NCBI RefSeq assembly: GCF_004297875.1 | Contig: NZ_SCSK01000065.1 | Span: 1 to 49,923, forward strand | Source of the DNA: Pandoraea sp. | GTDB taxonomy: Bacteria > Pseudomonadota > Gammaproteobacteria > Burkholderiales > Burkholderiaceae | Length of the DNA stretch: 49,923 nucleotides | Direction of reading: 5' to 3' | In this document: positions 39,763 to 48,069 of the stretch, piece by piece | Layout: each line of letters begins with the position of its first letter | Numbering within the stretch: the stretch's first letter is position 1 | Notes under the pieces: model-generated | Told to the model about the DNA's origin: nothing | Seen by the model: only the letters and a program-made list of their open reading frames with translations | The model's database searches: none | Position numbers and translations under genes: made by a program

Positions 39763-40170
39763 GTGAAGTTTTTTGCTGATTATTCCAATCTCGTCCTGAT
39801 CGCGATCGCCCTGATTTCCGGTGGGTTGCTGGCTTGGCCTGTATTGTCGCGGCGCGGCCGCGGGGTGTCGATTGTCGAAGCGACGCAATTGATCAATCGC
39901 CGGCATGCACTGATTCTCGACGTGCGCACCGACGAGGAGTTCGGCGGCGGCCATTTGCCTCAGGCCCGGCACGTGCCGCTCGAAGAGCTCGAGAAAAAGG
40001 CCGGGCAGGTGGCCAAGAACAAGACGACACCCGTTTTGCTGGTGTGCCGCAGCGGCCAGCGTTCAGCGAAGGCGCAGACGATTCTGCGCCAGCTCGGCTA
40101 CGCCGAAGCCTTCAGTCTGCAGGGCGGCGTCGAGGCATGGCAGCAAGCCGGCCTGCCGATCGTGAAATAA
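39763..40170 (+). CDS. Membrane-anchored rhodanese-like protein
   Basis: The 135-residue protein has one N-terminal membrane anchor (residues 9-26) and a rhodanese domain with DVRTDEEFGGGHLPQARHVP and active Cys95 in VLLVCRSGQRS. It may transfer sulfane sulfur or act in redox sensing, but the substrate is unknown. GTG at 39763 is preferred, with GGGTGG upstream, because it begins MKFFADYSNLVLIAIALISGG, the family-like start. It is followed by grxC after 10 bases and secB, a typical Burkholderia order. Confidence 0.85.
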   Translation: MKFFADYSNLVLIAIALISGGLLAWPVLSRRGRGVSIVEATQLINRRHALILDVRTDEEFGGGHLPQARHVPLEELEKKAGQVAKNKTTPVLLVCRSGQRSAKAQTILRQLGYAEAFSLQGGVEAWQQAGLPIVK

Positions 40171-40180
40171 GGAATTTGCA

Positions 40181-40444
40181 ATGGCCAAAGTCGTAATGTA
40201 CAGCACTCAAGTGTGCCCCTATTGCCAAATGGCGGAGCGCCTGCTTCGCTCGCGCGGCGTGGAGCACGTGGAAAAAATCCTGATCGACAAGGAACCCGGC
40301 CGACGGGAGGAAATGATGGCTCGCACCGGGCGCCGCACGGTCCCGCAGGTGTACATCGACGATCGGCATATCGGCGGGTACGACGATCTCTCGGCTCTCG
40401 ACAGAGCCGGCGGCCTGGTGCCTTTGCTGCAGCAAGTCGCCTAG
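40181..40444 (+). CDS. grxC: Glutaredoxin 3
   Basis: The 87-residue protein has the dithiol active site C12-P-Y-C15 and the glutathione-binding TVPQVYIDDRHIGGYDDL. It reduces disulfides with glutathione in the cytoplasm. It lies 10 bases after the rhodanese gene and before secB, matching the standard grxC-secB-gpsA cluster. Confidence 0.94.
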   Translation: MAKVVMYSTQVCPYCQMAERLLRSRGVEHVEKILIDKEPGRREEMMARTGRRTVPQVYIDDRHIGGYDDLSALDRAGGLVPLLQQVA

Positions 40445-40469
40445 GCTCCCGGCCTTGATGGCTCCATCG

Positions 40470-40497
40470 GCCGCGCGCATGCGCGGCTGTTCATTTT
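40470..40497 (+). terminator. Weak terminator-like hairpin between grxC and secB
   Basis: GCCGCGC/GCGCGGC (40470-40476 with 40481-40487) with a GCAT loop is followed by TGTTCATTTTT. The T-run is interrupted, so partial termination or attenuation is more likely than full. Confidence 0.45.
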
Positions 40498-40510
40498 TCA
40501 AGGAAATCCC

Positions 40511-41014
40511 ATGTCCGACCAGCAACAGCCGTTTTTCAACATTCAGCGCGTCTATCTCAAGGATTTGTCGCTGGAGCAGCCCAATTCGCCGGCCATTTTC
40601 CTCGAGCAGGATCTGCCGACGGTTGAAGTGCAGGTCGACGTGGGCGCCGAGCAACTGGCCGAAGGTGTGTTCGAGGTCGTCGTGATCGGCACCGTAACGG
40701 CCAAGGTCAACGAGAAAGTCGCATTTCTGGTCGAAGGCAAGCAAGCCGGGATATTCGACATTCGCAATGTGCCCGCCGAGCAACTCGATCCGCTGATCGG
40801 CATCGCTTGCCCGACGATCATCTATCCGTACTTGCGCTCGAACATCGCCGATGCGATCAGTCGCGCCGGATTCCAGCCGATCCATCTGTCGGAAATCAAT
40901 TTCCAGGCGCTCTACGAGCAACGTCTGGCCGCGCTGGCCGAGCAGCAGGGCGCGGCCGGCGCCGATGGCAGCGGGATCGTGCTGCCCGACGGCTCGTCCG
41001 CGCGCCCTCACTGA
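40511..41014 (+). CDS. secB: Protein-export chaperone SecB
   Basis: The 167-residue protein is a full-length SecB: FFNIQRVYLKDLSLEQPNSP, VEVQVDVGAEQLAEGVFEVVV, FDIRNVPAEQLDPLIGIACPTIIYPYLRSNIADAI in pieces. It keeps precursors unfolded and delivers them to SecA. AAGGAAA lies before the ATG. gpsA follows after 34 bases. Confidence 0.96.
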   Translation: MSDQQQPFFNIQRVYLKDLSLEQPNSPAIFLEQDLPTVEVQVDVGAEQLAEGVFEVVVIGTVTAKVNEKVAFLVEGKQAGIFDIRNVPAEQLDPLIGIACPTIIYPYLRSNIADAISRAGFQPIHLSEINFQALYEQRLAALAEQQGAAGADGSGIVLPDGSSARPH

Positions 41015-41048
41015 GCGCACGGCCAACCGCCCTTCCGCCACGAAATCC

Positions 41049-42071
41049 ATGAGAGTCTCGGTTTTTGGCGCAGGCGCGTGGGGCACCGCCCTGGCAAGCC
41101 ACATCGCACAGCGCCATGACGTGCTGCTGTGGGCGCGAGACGCCGGGCGCGCCGCCGAATTGGCGGCCACTCACGAGAATGCCGTGTATTTGGCGGGTTG
41201 CGCGCTGACGCCGGCACTGCGCTTTGGTGCCGATTTCGATCGCGCGCTGGCTCACGCGACCGGCGCCGACGCGCTGTGCGTTGCCGCCGTGCCGGTGGCG
41301 GGCTTGCGCGGATTATGCGAGCGCCTGCGCGACGGCGGCGCCGCGCCCAGCCAGTTGCTTTGGCTTTGCAAGGGTTTCGAGGCCGACACCGGACTGCTGC
41401 CGCACCAGGTTGTCGCGGCAGTCTTGGGAGACGAGGTGGCGGCGCGCTCCGGCATCCTTTCGGGGCCGAGCTTTGCGCGGGAAGTGGCTCAGGGGCTGCC
41501 GGCCGCGCTCACTGTCGCGAGCCGCTCTGCCGAGCTGTGCGACCTGGTGATCCGTGCCTGCCATCATGGTGCGCTGCGGGTCTATTCGAGCGACGACCTG
41601 ATCGGCGTCGAAGTCGGGGGCGCGGTCAAGAACGTGCTCGCGATCGCCACCGGCATCAGCGATGGCCTCGGTCTGGGTATGAATGCACGCGCCGCCCTCG
41701 TGACTCGCGGGTTGGCCGAAATGACGCGCCTGGGCGTGGCATTGGGCGGGCAGCCCGAGACTTTCATGGGGCTCAGCGGCGTGGGTGATTTGATCCTGAC
41801 CGCCACCGGCGACCTGTCGCGCAACCGGACCGTCGGCCTGCAATTGGCGCAAGGCCGCACGCTGGACGAGGTGCTCGCCGCCCTCGGGCACGTGGCCGAG
41901 GGCGTGCGCTGCGCCCAGACGGTACTGACACTGGCCCGGCGGCACCAAGTTGCCATGCCGATAACCGAGGCGGTGTGCGCGGTGCTGTTCGAGCAACTGG
42001 CGCCTCGCGCCGCGGTTGAATCTTTATTGAAGCGTGACGCCCGTGCCGAGACCGGATCACACGCCGCCTGA
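41049..42071 (+). CDS. gpsA: NAD(P)H-dependent glycerol-3-phosphate dehydrogenase
   Basis: The 340-residue protein starts MRVSVFGAGAWGTALASHIA with the GxGxxG dinucleotide fold. It carries the LWLCKGFEADTGLLPHQVV, ILSGPSFAREVAQGLP and GVEVGGAVKNVLAIATGISDG segments, the last containing the catalytic Lys. It makes sn-glycerol-3-phosphate for phospholipids. The ATG at 41049 begins the core; the ribosome binding site is weak. Its 3' end overlaps the convergent trmL gene by 15 bases. Confidence 0.94.
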   Translation: MRVSVFGAGAWGTALASHIAQRHDVLLWARDAGRAAELAATHENAVYLAGCALTPALRFGADFDRALAHATGADALCVAAVPVAGLRGLCERLRDGGAAPSQLLWLCKGFEADTGLLPHQVVAAVLGDEVAARSGILSGPSFAREVAQGLPAALTVASRSAELCDLVIRACHHGALRVYSSDDLIGVEVGGAVKNVLAIATGISDGLGLGMNARAALVTRGLAEMTRLGVALGGQPETFMGLSGVGDLILTATGDLSRNRTVGLQLAQGRTLDEVLAALGHVAEGVRCAQTVLTLARRHQVAMPITEAVCAVLFEQLAPRAAVESLLKRDARAETGSHAA

Positions 42072-42527
42072 AAAGCCGCTCTGACGCCACGCTTCGAACA
42101 CCACGATAGCCACGGTGTTGGAGAGATTAAGGCTGCGGCTCGTCGGGCGCATCGGCAGTCTGACGCGCTGCTCCGGCGCAAACGTCTGCAGGATCGCAGG
42201 AGACAGGCCGCGCGTTTCTGCGCCGAAGATGAACCAGTCGCCGGCCTCCAGCGGCAGCTCGCCGAAACGACGCGTTCCTCGAGTGGTCAGCGCGAACATG
42301 CGCTGGGGCAGCGGTTTTTCGGCCTCGAGAAAATCCTGCCAGCTCGCATGCACGCGCATTTCCGCGTATTCGTGATAGTCCAACCCGGCGCGCCGCATTT
42401 TGGTGTCATCGAGCGGGAATCCCAGGGGCTCGACCAAATGGAGCCGTGCGCCGGTGTTGGCGCACAGACGGATAACGTTGCCGGTATTGGGGGGAATTTC
42501 CGGCTCGACCAGCACGACATTGAACAT
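42057..42527 (-). CDS. trmL: tRNA (cytidine(34)-2'-O)-methyltransferase
   Basis: The 156-residue SPOUT methyltransferase shows MFNVVLVEPEIPPNTGNVIRLC, FIFGAETRGLSP and the knot segment RSLNLSNTVAIVVFEAWRQ. It methylates the wobble base of certain leucine tRNAs. The start at 42527 is the normal family start; the frame is open further upstream. Its 3' end overlaps gpsA by 15 bases on opposite strands, and comF lies 22 bases upstream in the same direction. Confidence 0.9.
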   Translation of the reverse strand: MFNVVLVEPEIPPNTGNVIRLCANTGARLHLVEPLGFPLDDTKMRRAGLDYHEYAEMRVHASWQDFLEAEKPLPQRMFALTTRGTRRFGELPLEAGDWFIFGAETRGLSPAILQTFAPEQRVRLPMRPTSRSLNLSNTVAIVVFEAWRQSGFSGGV

Positions 42528-42549
42528 AGCGTTTTTACATTGAAGAAGA

Positions 42550-43299
42550 TCAGTTGTTCGGCGGCGTGCGCAACACGACCGCATTGACCACGCGCGCCGC
42601 ACCTTGCCGCTTGAGCGTCTTGGCGATTTCGTCGAGAGTGACACCGGTGGTCATGACGTCGTCCACGACGATGATTTCACGCCCTCGCACTTCGTCACCG
42701 GCGGCAAAGGCCTGCCGGACGTTGCGCCGCCGTGCTGCGATGTCGAGTCCACTTTGCGGCGCGGTCTGCCGCACGCGATGCAGTACGTGCGGATCGCTGG
42801 CCAGGCGCAGGTGGCGCGCGACGCTTCTGGCGATTTCCCAGGTCTGATTGAAGCCTCGCGTGGCCAGCCGGTCCGGCGAGAGCGGCACAGGCACGACCAG
42901 TGCGGCGGGGCTCGCGATGCGGGGTCGCAGTGCGTGGCTCAAGCGGTAGCCGAAGTCCCGGGCGAGGGGTAGATCGGCGCGAAATTTCAGGGCCAGAATC
43001 AAGCGATCCAGCGGCGCTCGATAATCCTGCAGCGCGACAGTGGCATCGAACGCATGAGGATGCGCCAGACAGTTGCCACAACGGCGCGCGCCGGCGCCCG
43101 GCGCCAGTGTGATCCCGCAGGCGGGGCATCGCTGCCTGTTCCGGTCATGCCAATAATCGCGCGCACATGGCGTGCAAACCAGGCTGTGGGCAGTGTCATC
43201 ACACAGCCGGCAGGTATTCGGCAGCGCAGCGTCAAACGCTCGCCGCAGGCTCACGGCGAGCCTGCGGCGAATTTTCGGTGACAGCGTATGGACAAACAC
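42550..43299 (-). CDS. comF: ComF family phosphoribosyltransferase-like protein
   Basis: The 249-residue protein has a zinc-finger-like region with four CxxC pairs (CRLC, CTPC, CPAC, CGNC) and a C-terminal phosphoribosyltransferase fold with the PRPP motif EIIVVDDVMTTGVTLDEI. ComF is needed for DNA uptake in transformable bacteria, but in others its role is unclear. No ATG is near the expected start; a GTG at 43299 (MFVHTLSPKI) is likely. The frame is open to 43413. It is divergent from bioC with 92 bases between. Confidence 0.8.
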   Translation of the reverse strand: MFVHTLSPKIRRRLAVSLRRAFDAALPNTCRLCDDTAHSLVCTPCARDYWHDRNRQRCPACGITLAPGAGARRCGNCLAHPHAFDATVALQDYRAPLDRLILALKFRADLPLARDFGYRLSHALRPRIASPAALVVPVPLSPDRLATRGFNQTWEIARSVARHLRLASDPHVLHRVRQTAPQSGLDIAARRRNVRQAFAAGDEVRGREIIVVDDVMTTGVTLDEIAKTLKRQGAARVVNAVVLRTPPNN

Positions 43300-43391
43300 G
43301 GGGCGTCTTACTCCGGGCAAACGGGATTCTCGCGGCCGGTGACAGCCGGTCGGAGACGGCCTGCCGCAGTCGCGAGTATACTGCCGCCTCA

Positions 43392-44324
43392 ATGAGCTCC
43401 GCCATGAATCCACCCTCCACCGCCGACGCCCGGTCGAACTTCGATTCCCGTCATCTGCGTCGCGTGTTCGATCGCCGTGCGGCGCATTGGTCCGATGCCG
43501 ATTTTCTGGTGCGCGAGGTAGCGCATCGATTGCTCGAACGGCTGGACTACATCAAGTTGACTCCCAAATGCATTCTCGATGCGGGCTGCGGCACGGGGGC
43601 CGATTTTGCGGCATTGCAGGCGCGTTATCCCCAGGCGTATCTGGTCGGGGCCGACTCGTCGCTGGGCATGGCGCGCGCCGCCGCCGAGCGCGGCGCGTCC
43701 GAGGGCTGGCGGCGCTGGCTCAGACGCGCGCCGCCGCAAGGGGTCGTTCAGGCGGATTTCGGCGCCCTGCCGCTCAAGGATGGTGTGCTGGATCTGGTCT
43801 GGTCGAACCTGGCGCTGCACTGGCGCGAGGATCCTCACCGTGTGATTCCCGAGTGGCATCGGGTGCTGCATACCGATGGGCTGCTGCTGTTTTCGACGTT
43901 TGGCCCGGACACCCTGCGCGAATTGCGCGCCGCCTGGAACGCCGTCGACGCGAGGCCGCATGTTATCGCTTTCACGGATATGCATGACCTCGGCGATATG
44001 ATGGTTCAGAGCGGTTTCGGCCTGCCGGTGGTCGATATGGAGACGTTCACCGTGACCTATGAGACGCCCGCGGCGTTGCTGAGGGACGTCAGATTGCTTG
44101 GCGGCAACCCGATGTCGGAACGCTTCGACGGACTAACGGGACGTCGGCGGCATCAGGCCCTGTGTCGTGCACTGGAGCAGCAGCGCCGCCCGGACGGTGT
44201 GTTAGCGCTTACCTTTGAATTCATTTATGGTCACGCCTGGCGCACGCCTGCAAAAACCGACGAACAGGGCAATGCGGTGGTGCGATTGCAGGATATCGGC
44301 GGGCGCAGATCGGGCGGCTTCTGA
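43392..44324 (+). CDS. bioC: Malonyl-ACP O-methyltransferase BioC-like protein
   Basis: The 310-residue SAM-dependent methyltransferase has motif I ILDAGCGTGADFAAL, then DLVWSNLALHWREDPHRVIPEWHRVLHTDGLLLFSTFGPDTLREL in pieces, all typical of BioC. BioC methylates malonyl-ACP so that the fatty acid system can build the pimelate part of biotin. No other bio gene lies here. The ATG at 43392 or the one at 43404 may be used. It is divergent from comF. Confidence 0.82.
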   Translation: MSSAMNPPSTADARSNFDSRHLRRVFDRRAAHWSDADFLVREVAHRLLERLDYIKLTPKCILDAGCGTGADFAALQARYPQAYLVGADSSLGMARAAAERGASEGWRRWLRRAPPQGVVQADFGALPLKDGVLDLVWSNLALHWREDPHRVIPEWHRVLHTDGLLLFSTFGPDTLRELRAAWNAVDARPHVIAFTDMHDLGDMMVQSGFGLPVVDMETFTVTYETPAALLRDVRLLGGNPMSERFDGLTGRRRHQALCRALEQQRRPDGVLALTFEFIYGHAWRTPAKTDEQGNAVVRLQDIGGRRSGGF

Positions 44325-44394
44325 GGCGGGCGGCGGCCGCTCGATTGCGGGGCGACCCCCCTTCTTACGTACTTTTTAATACCCGGTATCAAAC

Positions 44395-44424
44395 TTGTCG
44401 TTCGCAAAGACGCAGGTCTATAAT
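44395..44424 (+). promoter_or_regulatory. Probable sigma-70 promoter of the DUF2244/cox unit
   Basis: TTGTCG (44395-44400) and a perfect TATAAT (44419-44424) are 18 bases apart. Transcription would start near 44431, giving a leader of about 70 bases before the DUF2244 ATG at 44503. AAGGAGGG at 44444-44451 in the leader is followed by TTG-GGA-TAA at 44457-44465. Confidence 0.65.
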
Positions 44425-44502
44425 GCGGCAGTTTGTCGCCCAGAAGGAGGGAACTTTTGGGATAAAGGCCAGAAAGCAGCGATTTACCTCAGGGTGAAAC
44501 CA

Positions 44503-44973
44503 ATGCAAGCGATCTGCCGGGACACGGACGTTGTGCTCAAGGACTGGATGCTCAAGCGAAATTGCGCCATGTCCCCGCGCCAGTTTGTCTTGTGTTACCT
44601 GTCGCTGGTGGCCGCGTCGCTCGGCATTGCCGTTGTGGTGGCAATCCGCGGCGCCTGGCTGGTGTTGCCTTTCACGGGGTTGGATTTGCTGGCCGTGAGT
44701 GCAGCTTTTGTTGTTTATGCCCGACACGCAACGGATTACGAGTACATTCGGCTATCACCAGAGCAACTTGTGGTGGAGCAGCAGTCTGCCGACCGGTTGA
44801 CCCATTACGCGTTCAACCCGCGCTGGGTGCGCATCGAGGTGGACGGTCAGCCGCGCACGCGCATCACTTTATGCGCAGGGCGGCAGACGCTGCCCCTCGG
44901 CAAGTATCTGGCGTACCATCGGCGTGAGCCGTTTGCCCGCGAACTGCGAGGCTGGCTCCGGCGGTGCGCCTGA
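44503..44973 (+). CDS. DUF2244 family membrane protein
   Basis: The 156-residue protein has two adjacent membrane segments (about residues 28-70, SLVAASLGIAVVVAIRGAWLVLPFTGLDLLAVSAAFVVY in parts) followed by a beta-rich soluble part with YEYIRLSPEQLVVEQQS and PRTRITLCAGRQTLPLGKYL. DUF2244 genes often lie next to cytochrome oxidase genes, as here, but the function is unknown. The ATG at 44503 fits the family start; AGGG lies 9 bases upstream. ctaC follows after 45 bases. Confidence 0.8.
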   Translation: MQAICRDTDVVLKDWMLKRNCAMSPRQFVLCYLSLVAASLGIAVVVAIRGAWLVLPFTGLDLLAVSAAFVVYARHATDYEYIRLSPEQLVVEQQSADRLTHYAFNPRWVRIEVDGQPRTRITLCAGRQTLPLGKYLAYHRREPFARELRGWLRRCA

Positions 44974-45018
44974 AGGCGAGCAGACAAGAATTGAATTGTA
45001 ATTTTGGGTAAGGAAGCT

Positions 45019-46179
45019 ATGAAAACAATGAAACATGCCTGGGCGGCTTTGCTGGCGAGTGGCATGCTGCTTGCCTGTGTTCCCGCGATGGCCGTGACCA
45101 ATATGCCGGGCGGCCCGGCTGTCAACGAACTCGACTTCCAGCCGCCGGCCACCAAAATTGCACAAGAGTTGTACAACCTGCACACGATGATGTTGATCAT
45201 CTGCTTCGTGATCTTCGTCGGCGTGTTCGGTGTCATGTTCTATTCGGTGATCATGCACCGCAAGTCCAAGGGCCATCAGGCGGCCAATTTCCATGAAAGC
45301 ACGACGGTCGAGGTGATTTGGACGGTCGTGCCGTTCATCATCGTGATCTTGATGGCATTGCCCGCGACCAAAGCCGTGGTGGCGATGAAGGACACCAGCA
45401 ACTCCGATTTGACGGTCAAGGTCACCGGTTATCAATGGAAGTGGGGTTACGACTACATCAACGGTGAAGGGCAGGGCATCAGTTTCCTGTCCACGATCTC
45501 GACACCGCGCGAACAGATCGACGGCCAGCAGCCCAAGGGCAACACCTATTTGCAACAGGTGGACAATCCGCTGGTGGTGCCGGTCAATAAGAAGATACGC
45601 ATCATCACAACGTCCAATGACGTGATTCACTCCTGGTATGTTCCCGCTTTCGGTGTCAAGCAGGACGCCATTCCTGGTTTCGTGCGCGATACCTGGTTCA
45701 AGGCAGACAAGGTTGGCGTGTATCGGGGTTTTTGCACCGAGCTGTGCGGTAAGGAGCACGCCTTCATGCCGGTGGTGGTCAAGGTCGTGTCGCAGGCTGA
45801 CTATACCAAGTGGGTCGATGCGGAAAAGCAGAAGATGGCGGCCCAGGCTGACGATCCGAACAAGACTTATACGATGGCCGAGCTGATGGAGCGCGGCCGT
45901 CAGGTCTACATGGCCAATTGCGCGGCATGTCACCAGGCGAACGGCAAGGGCGGTGGCCCATTCCCCGCGCTGGACGGCTCGAAGATCGCCAACGGCCCGA
46001 TTGCCAATCATGTCTATATCGTGCTGCATGGCAAGAACGTCATGCCGAACTGGAGCCACTTGAGCGACGTCGAGATCGCTTCGGTCATCACATTCGAACG
46101 TAATTCGTGGAGTAACAAGACCGGTGATGTGTTGCAGCCCCGGCAAGTGGCGGCGGCACGCAACGGTAAGATGCCCTGA
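45019..46179 (+). CDS. ctaC: Cytochrome c oxidase subunit II with fused cytochrome c domain
   Basis: The 386-residue protein has a signal sequence, two membrane spans (about 53-78 and 95-117), and the CuA site with His204, Cys239, Cys243, His247 and Met250 (CTELCGKEHAFM). A C-terminal cytochrome c domain (heme motif C301-A-A-C304-H305) follows. It receives electrons through CuA and the extra heme. LLAC at residue 20 also fits a lipobox. The ATG at 45019 has AAGGAAG before it. The fused type is common in beta-proteobacteria. Confidence 0.95.
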   Translation: MKTMKHAWAALLASGMLLACVPAMAVTNMPGGPAVNELDFQPPATKIAQELYNLHTMMLIICFVIFVGVFGVMFYSVIMHRKSKGHQAANFHESTTVEVIWTVVPFIIVILMALPATKAVVAMKDTSNSDLTVKVTGYQWKWGYDYINGEGQGISFLSTISTPREQIDGQQPKGNTYLQQVDNPLVVPVNKKIRIITTSNDVIHSWYVPAFGVKQDAIPGFVRDTWFKADKVGVYRGFCTELCGKEHAFMPVVVKVVSQADYTKWVDAEKQKMAAQADDPNKTYTMAELMERGRQVYMANCAACHQANGKGGGPFPALDGSKIANGPIANHVYIVLHGKNVMPNWSHLSDVEIASVITFERNSWSNKTGDVLQPRQVAAARNGKMP

Positions 46180-46260
46180 GTGCGAGTGCCGCCCGGGTGT
46201 CGTGTTCGATCAGAAAATAATTAAAGTGCGGTTCGACGAGTTTCAAGAAGGAGATTCGGT

Positions 46261-47850
46261 ATGAGTTCCATCGCTCACGATCATGTGGCGGATCACGTTC
46301 ACGCACACGACCATCCGCATGGGTGGCGTCGGTGGCTGTTCGCGACGAATCACAAAGACATCGGCACGATGTATCTGTGCTTTTCGTTTGTCATGCTGCT
46401 GTCCGGCGGCGTGATGGCCTTGTTGATCCGCTCGGAACTGTTCGAGCCTGGGTTGCAGATCATGCGACCCGAATTCTTCAATCAACTGACCTCGATGCAC
46501 GGCCTGGTGATGATTTTTGGCGCGATCATGCCGGCTTTCGTGGGTTTCGCGAACTGGATGATTCCGCTGCAAATCGGCGCACCCGACATGGCGTTCGCGC
46601 GGATGAACAACTTCAGCTTCTGGCTGCTGCCGGTCGGCGGTGCGCTGTTGCTCGGTTCGTTCTTCGCGCCGGGCGGCGCGACTGCCGCCGGCTGGACGAT
46701 GTACGCGCCGCTGTCCATTCAGATGGGCCCAGGCCAGGACATGGCGATCTTCGCCGGCCACATTCTGGGTGCCTCGTCCATCATGGGGGCGATCAATATC
46801 ATCGTCACCATTTTGAATATGCGCGCACCGGGCATGACGCTGATGAAGATGCCGATGTTCTGCTGGACATGGTTGATTACGGCCTATTTGCTGATTGCCG
46901 TGATGCCGGTGCTGGCTGGCGCACTCACCATGCTGCTGACCGATCGCCATTTCGGCACGTCGTTTTTCAATGCGGCTGGCGGCGGTGACCCGATCATGTA
47001 CGAACATGTGTTCTGGTTCTTCGGGCACCCCGAGGTGTACATCATGATCCTGCCAGCGTTCGGCATCATCTCGCAGGTTATCCCGGCATTCTCGCGCAAA
47101 CGGCTGTTCGGCTACAGCTCGATGGTGTATGCAACCGCGTCGATCGCGATCCTGTCGTTCATGGTCTGGGCGCACCACATGTTCGCCACCGGCATGCCGG
47201 TGACCGGCCAGTTGTTCTTCATGTACGCGACCATGCTGATTTCCGTGCCGACCGGCGTGAAGGTGTTCAACTGGGTGGCGACGATGTGGCGCGGTTCGCT
47301 GACCTTCGAGACGCCGATGCTGTTCGCGCTCGGCTTCCTGTTCGTGTTCACGATGGGCGGCTTTACCGGCCTGATTCTGGCCATGGCGCCGATCGATATT
47401 CAGTTGCATGGCACGTACTATGTGGTGGCCCATTTCCATTACGTGCTGGTGGCGGGTTCGCTATTCGCGCTGTTCTCGGGATGGTATTACTGGTCGCCCA
47501 AGTGGACCGGCCATATGTATAGCGAACTGCGCGGCAAAATCCACTTCTGGGGATCTCTGATTTCCTTCAATGTGGCGTTCTTCCCGATGCACTTCCTGGG
47601 ACTGGCGGGCATGCCGCGCCGCTACGCCGACTACCCGGCGCAATTCACGGATTTCAACCAGATTGCCACTGTCGGGGCCTTCTGGTTCGGGCTGATGCAA
47701 GTGTATTTCCTCTTCTGCGTCGCGCTGCCGACTTACCGCGGCGGCAAAAAGGCGGAAGACAAGCCGTGGGATGGCGCGGAGGGACTCGAGTGGACGGTCC
47801 CGAGCCCGGCGCCGTTCCATACCTTCGAGACGCCGCCTCAGGTTCTCTGA
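46261..47850 (+). CDS. ctaD: Cytochrome c oxidase subunit I
   Basis: The 529-residue protein has about 12 membrane spans and the classic motifs: HGLVMIFGAIMPA with a low-spin heme His, WFFGHPEVYI (CuB His and cross-linked Tyr), and THYVVAHFHYVL-type heme a3/CuB segment (GTYYVVAHFHYVLV). It is the catalytic core of the aa3 oxidase, binding heme a, heme a3 and CuB. AAGGAG lies before the ATG. It is 81 bases after ctaC. Confidence 0.97.
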   Translation: MSSIAHDHVADHVHAHDHPHGWRRWLFATNHKDIGTMYLCFSFVMLLSGGVMALLIRSELFEPGLQIMRPEFFNQLTSMHGLVMIFGAIMPAFVGFANWMIPLQIGAPDMAFARMNNFSFWLLPVGGALLLGSFFAPGGATAAGWTMYAPLSIQMGPGQDMAIFAGHILGASSIMGAINIIVTILNMRAPGMTLMKMPMFCWTWLITAYLLIAVMPVLAGALTMLLTDRHFGTSFFNAAGGGDPIMYEHVFWFFGHPEVYIMILPAFGIISQVIPAFSRKRLFGYSSMVYATASIAILSFMVWAHHMFATGMPVTGQLFFMYATMLISVPTGVKVFNWVATMWRGSLTFETPMLFALGFLFVFTMGGFTGLILAMAPIDIQLHGTYYVVAHFHYVLVAGSLFALFSGWYYWSPKWTGHMYSELRGKIHFWGSLISFNVAFFPMHFLGLAGMPRRYADYPAQFTDFNQIATVGAFWFGLMQVYFLFCVALPTYRGGKKAEDKPWDGAEGLEWTVPSPAPFHTFETPPQVL

Positions 47851-47868
47851 GCCGGTCCGGCCAACACG

Positions 47869-47892
47869 GGGATGAGCGTGATTGCTCATCCC
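47869..47892 (+). repeat. Hairpin between ctaD and the small cox gene
   Basis: GGGATGAGC (47869-47877) and GCTCATCCC (47884-47892) form a perfect 9-bp stem with a 6-base loop, 18 bases after ctaD. No T-run follows, so the hairpin is more likely to stabilise mRNA ends or limit readthrough than to terminate. Confidence 0.7.
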
Positions 47893-47905
47893 GCTCGGGG
47901 ATGCC

Positions 47906-48043
47906 ATGGTTTCGCAGCAGGAAGAGAAAAAATCGCGACAGGATGCTCGCGCCAGGAACATCAGGTTGGCCTGGATCTTGGTATCGATCGTGGCGATCTT
48001 TTTCTTTGGCGTAATGGTGAAAGTCAAATTGCTGGGTTTCTAG
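47906..48043 (+). CDS. Small cytochrome oxidase-associated membrane protein
   Basis: A 45-codon gene sits between ctaD and ctaG. The product starts MVSQQEEKKSRQDARARN, then has one membrane segment (about 19-38, IRLAWILVSIVAIFFFGVMV), and ends KVKLLGF. Burkholderiales genomes commonly have such a gene here, annotated as a cytochrome oxidase small assembly protein. GGGG at 47897-47900 is 5 bases before the ATG. It has no recognised catalytic motif. Confidence 0.78.
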   Translation: MVSQQEEKKSRQDARARNIRLAWILVSIVAIFFFGVMVKVKLLGF

Positions 48044-48069
48044 TGCGGTAACCATTTCAGGAATCCGTC

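Noticed and set aside
44869..47439. Long frames antisense to ctaC and ctaD
   Set aside because: The oxidase genes are unmistakable. The antisense frames are His/Arg/Gln-rich mirror artefacts with no recognisable domain or start signal.
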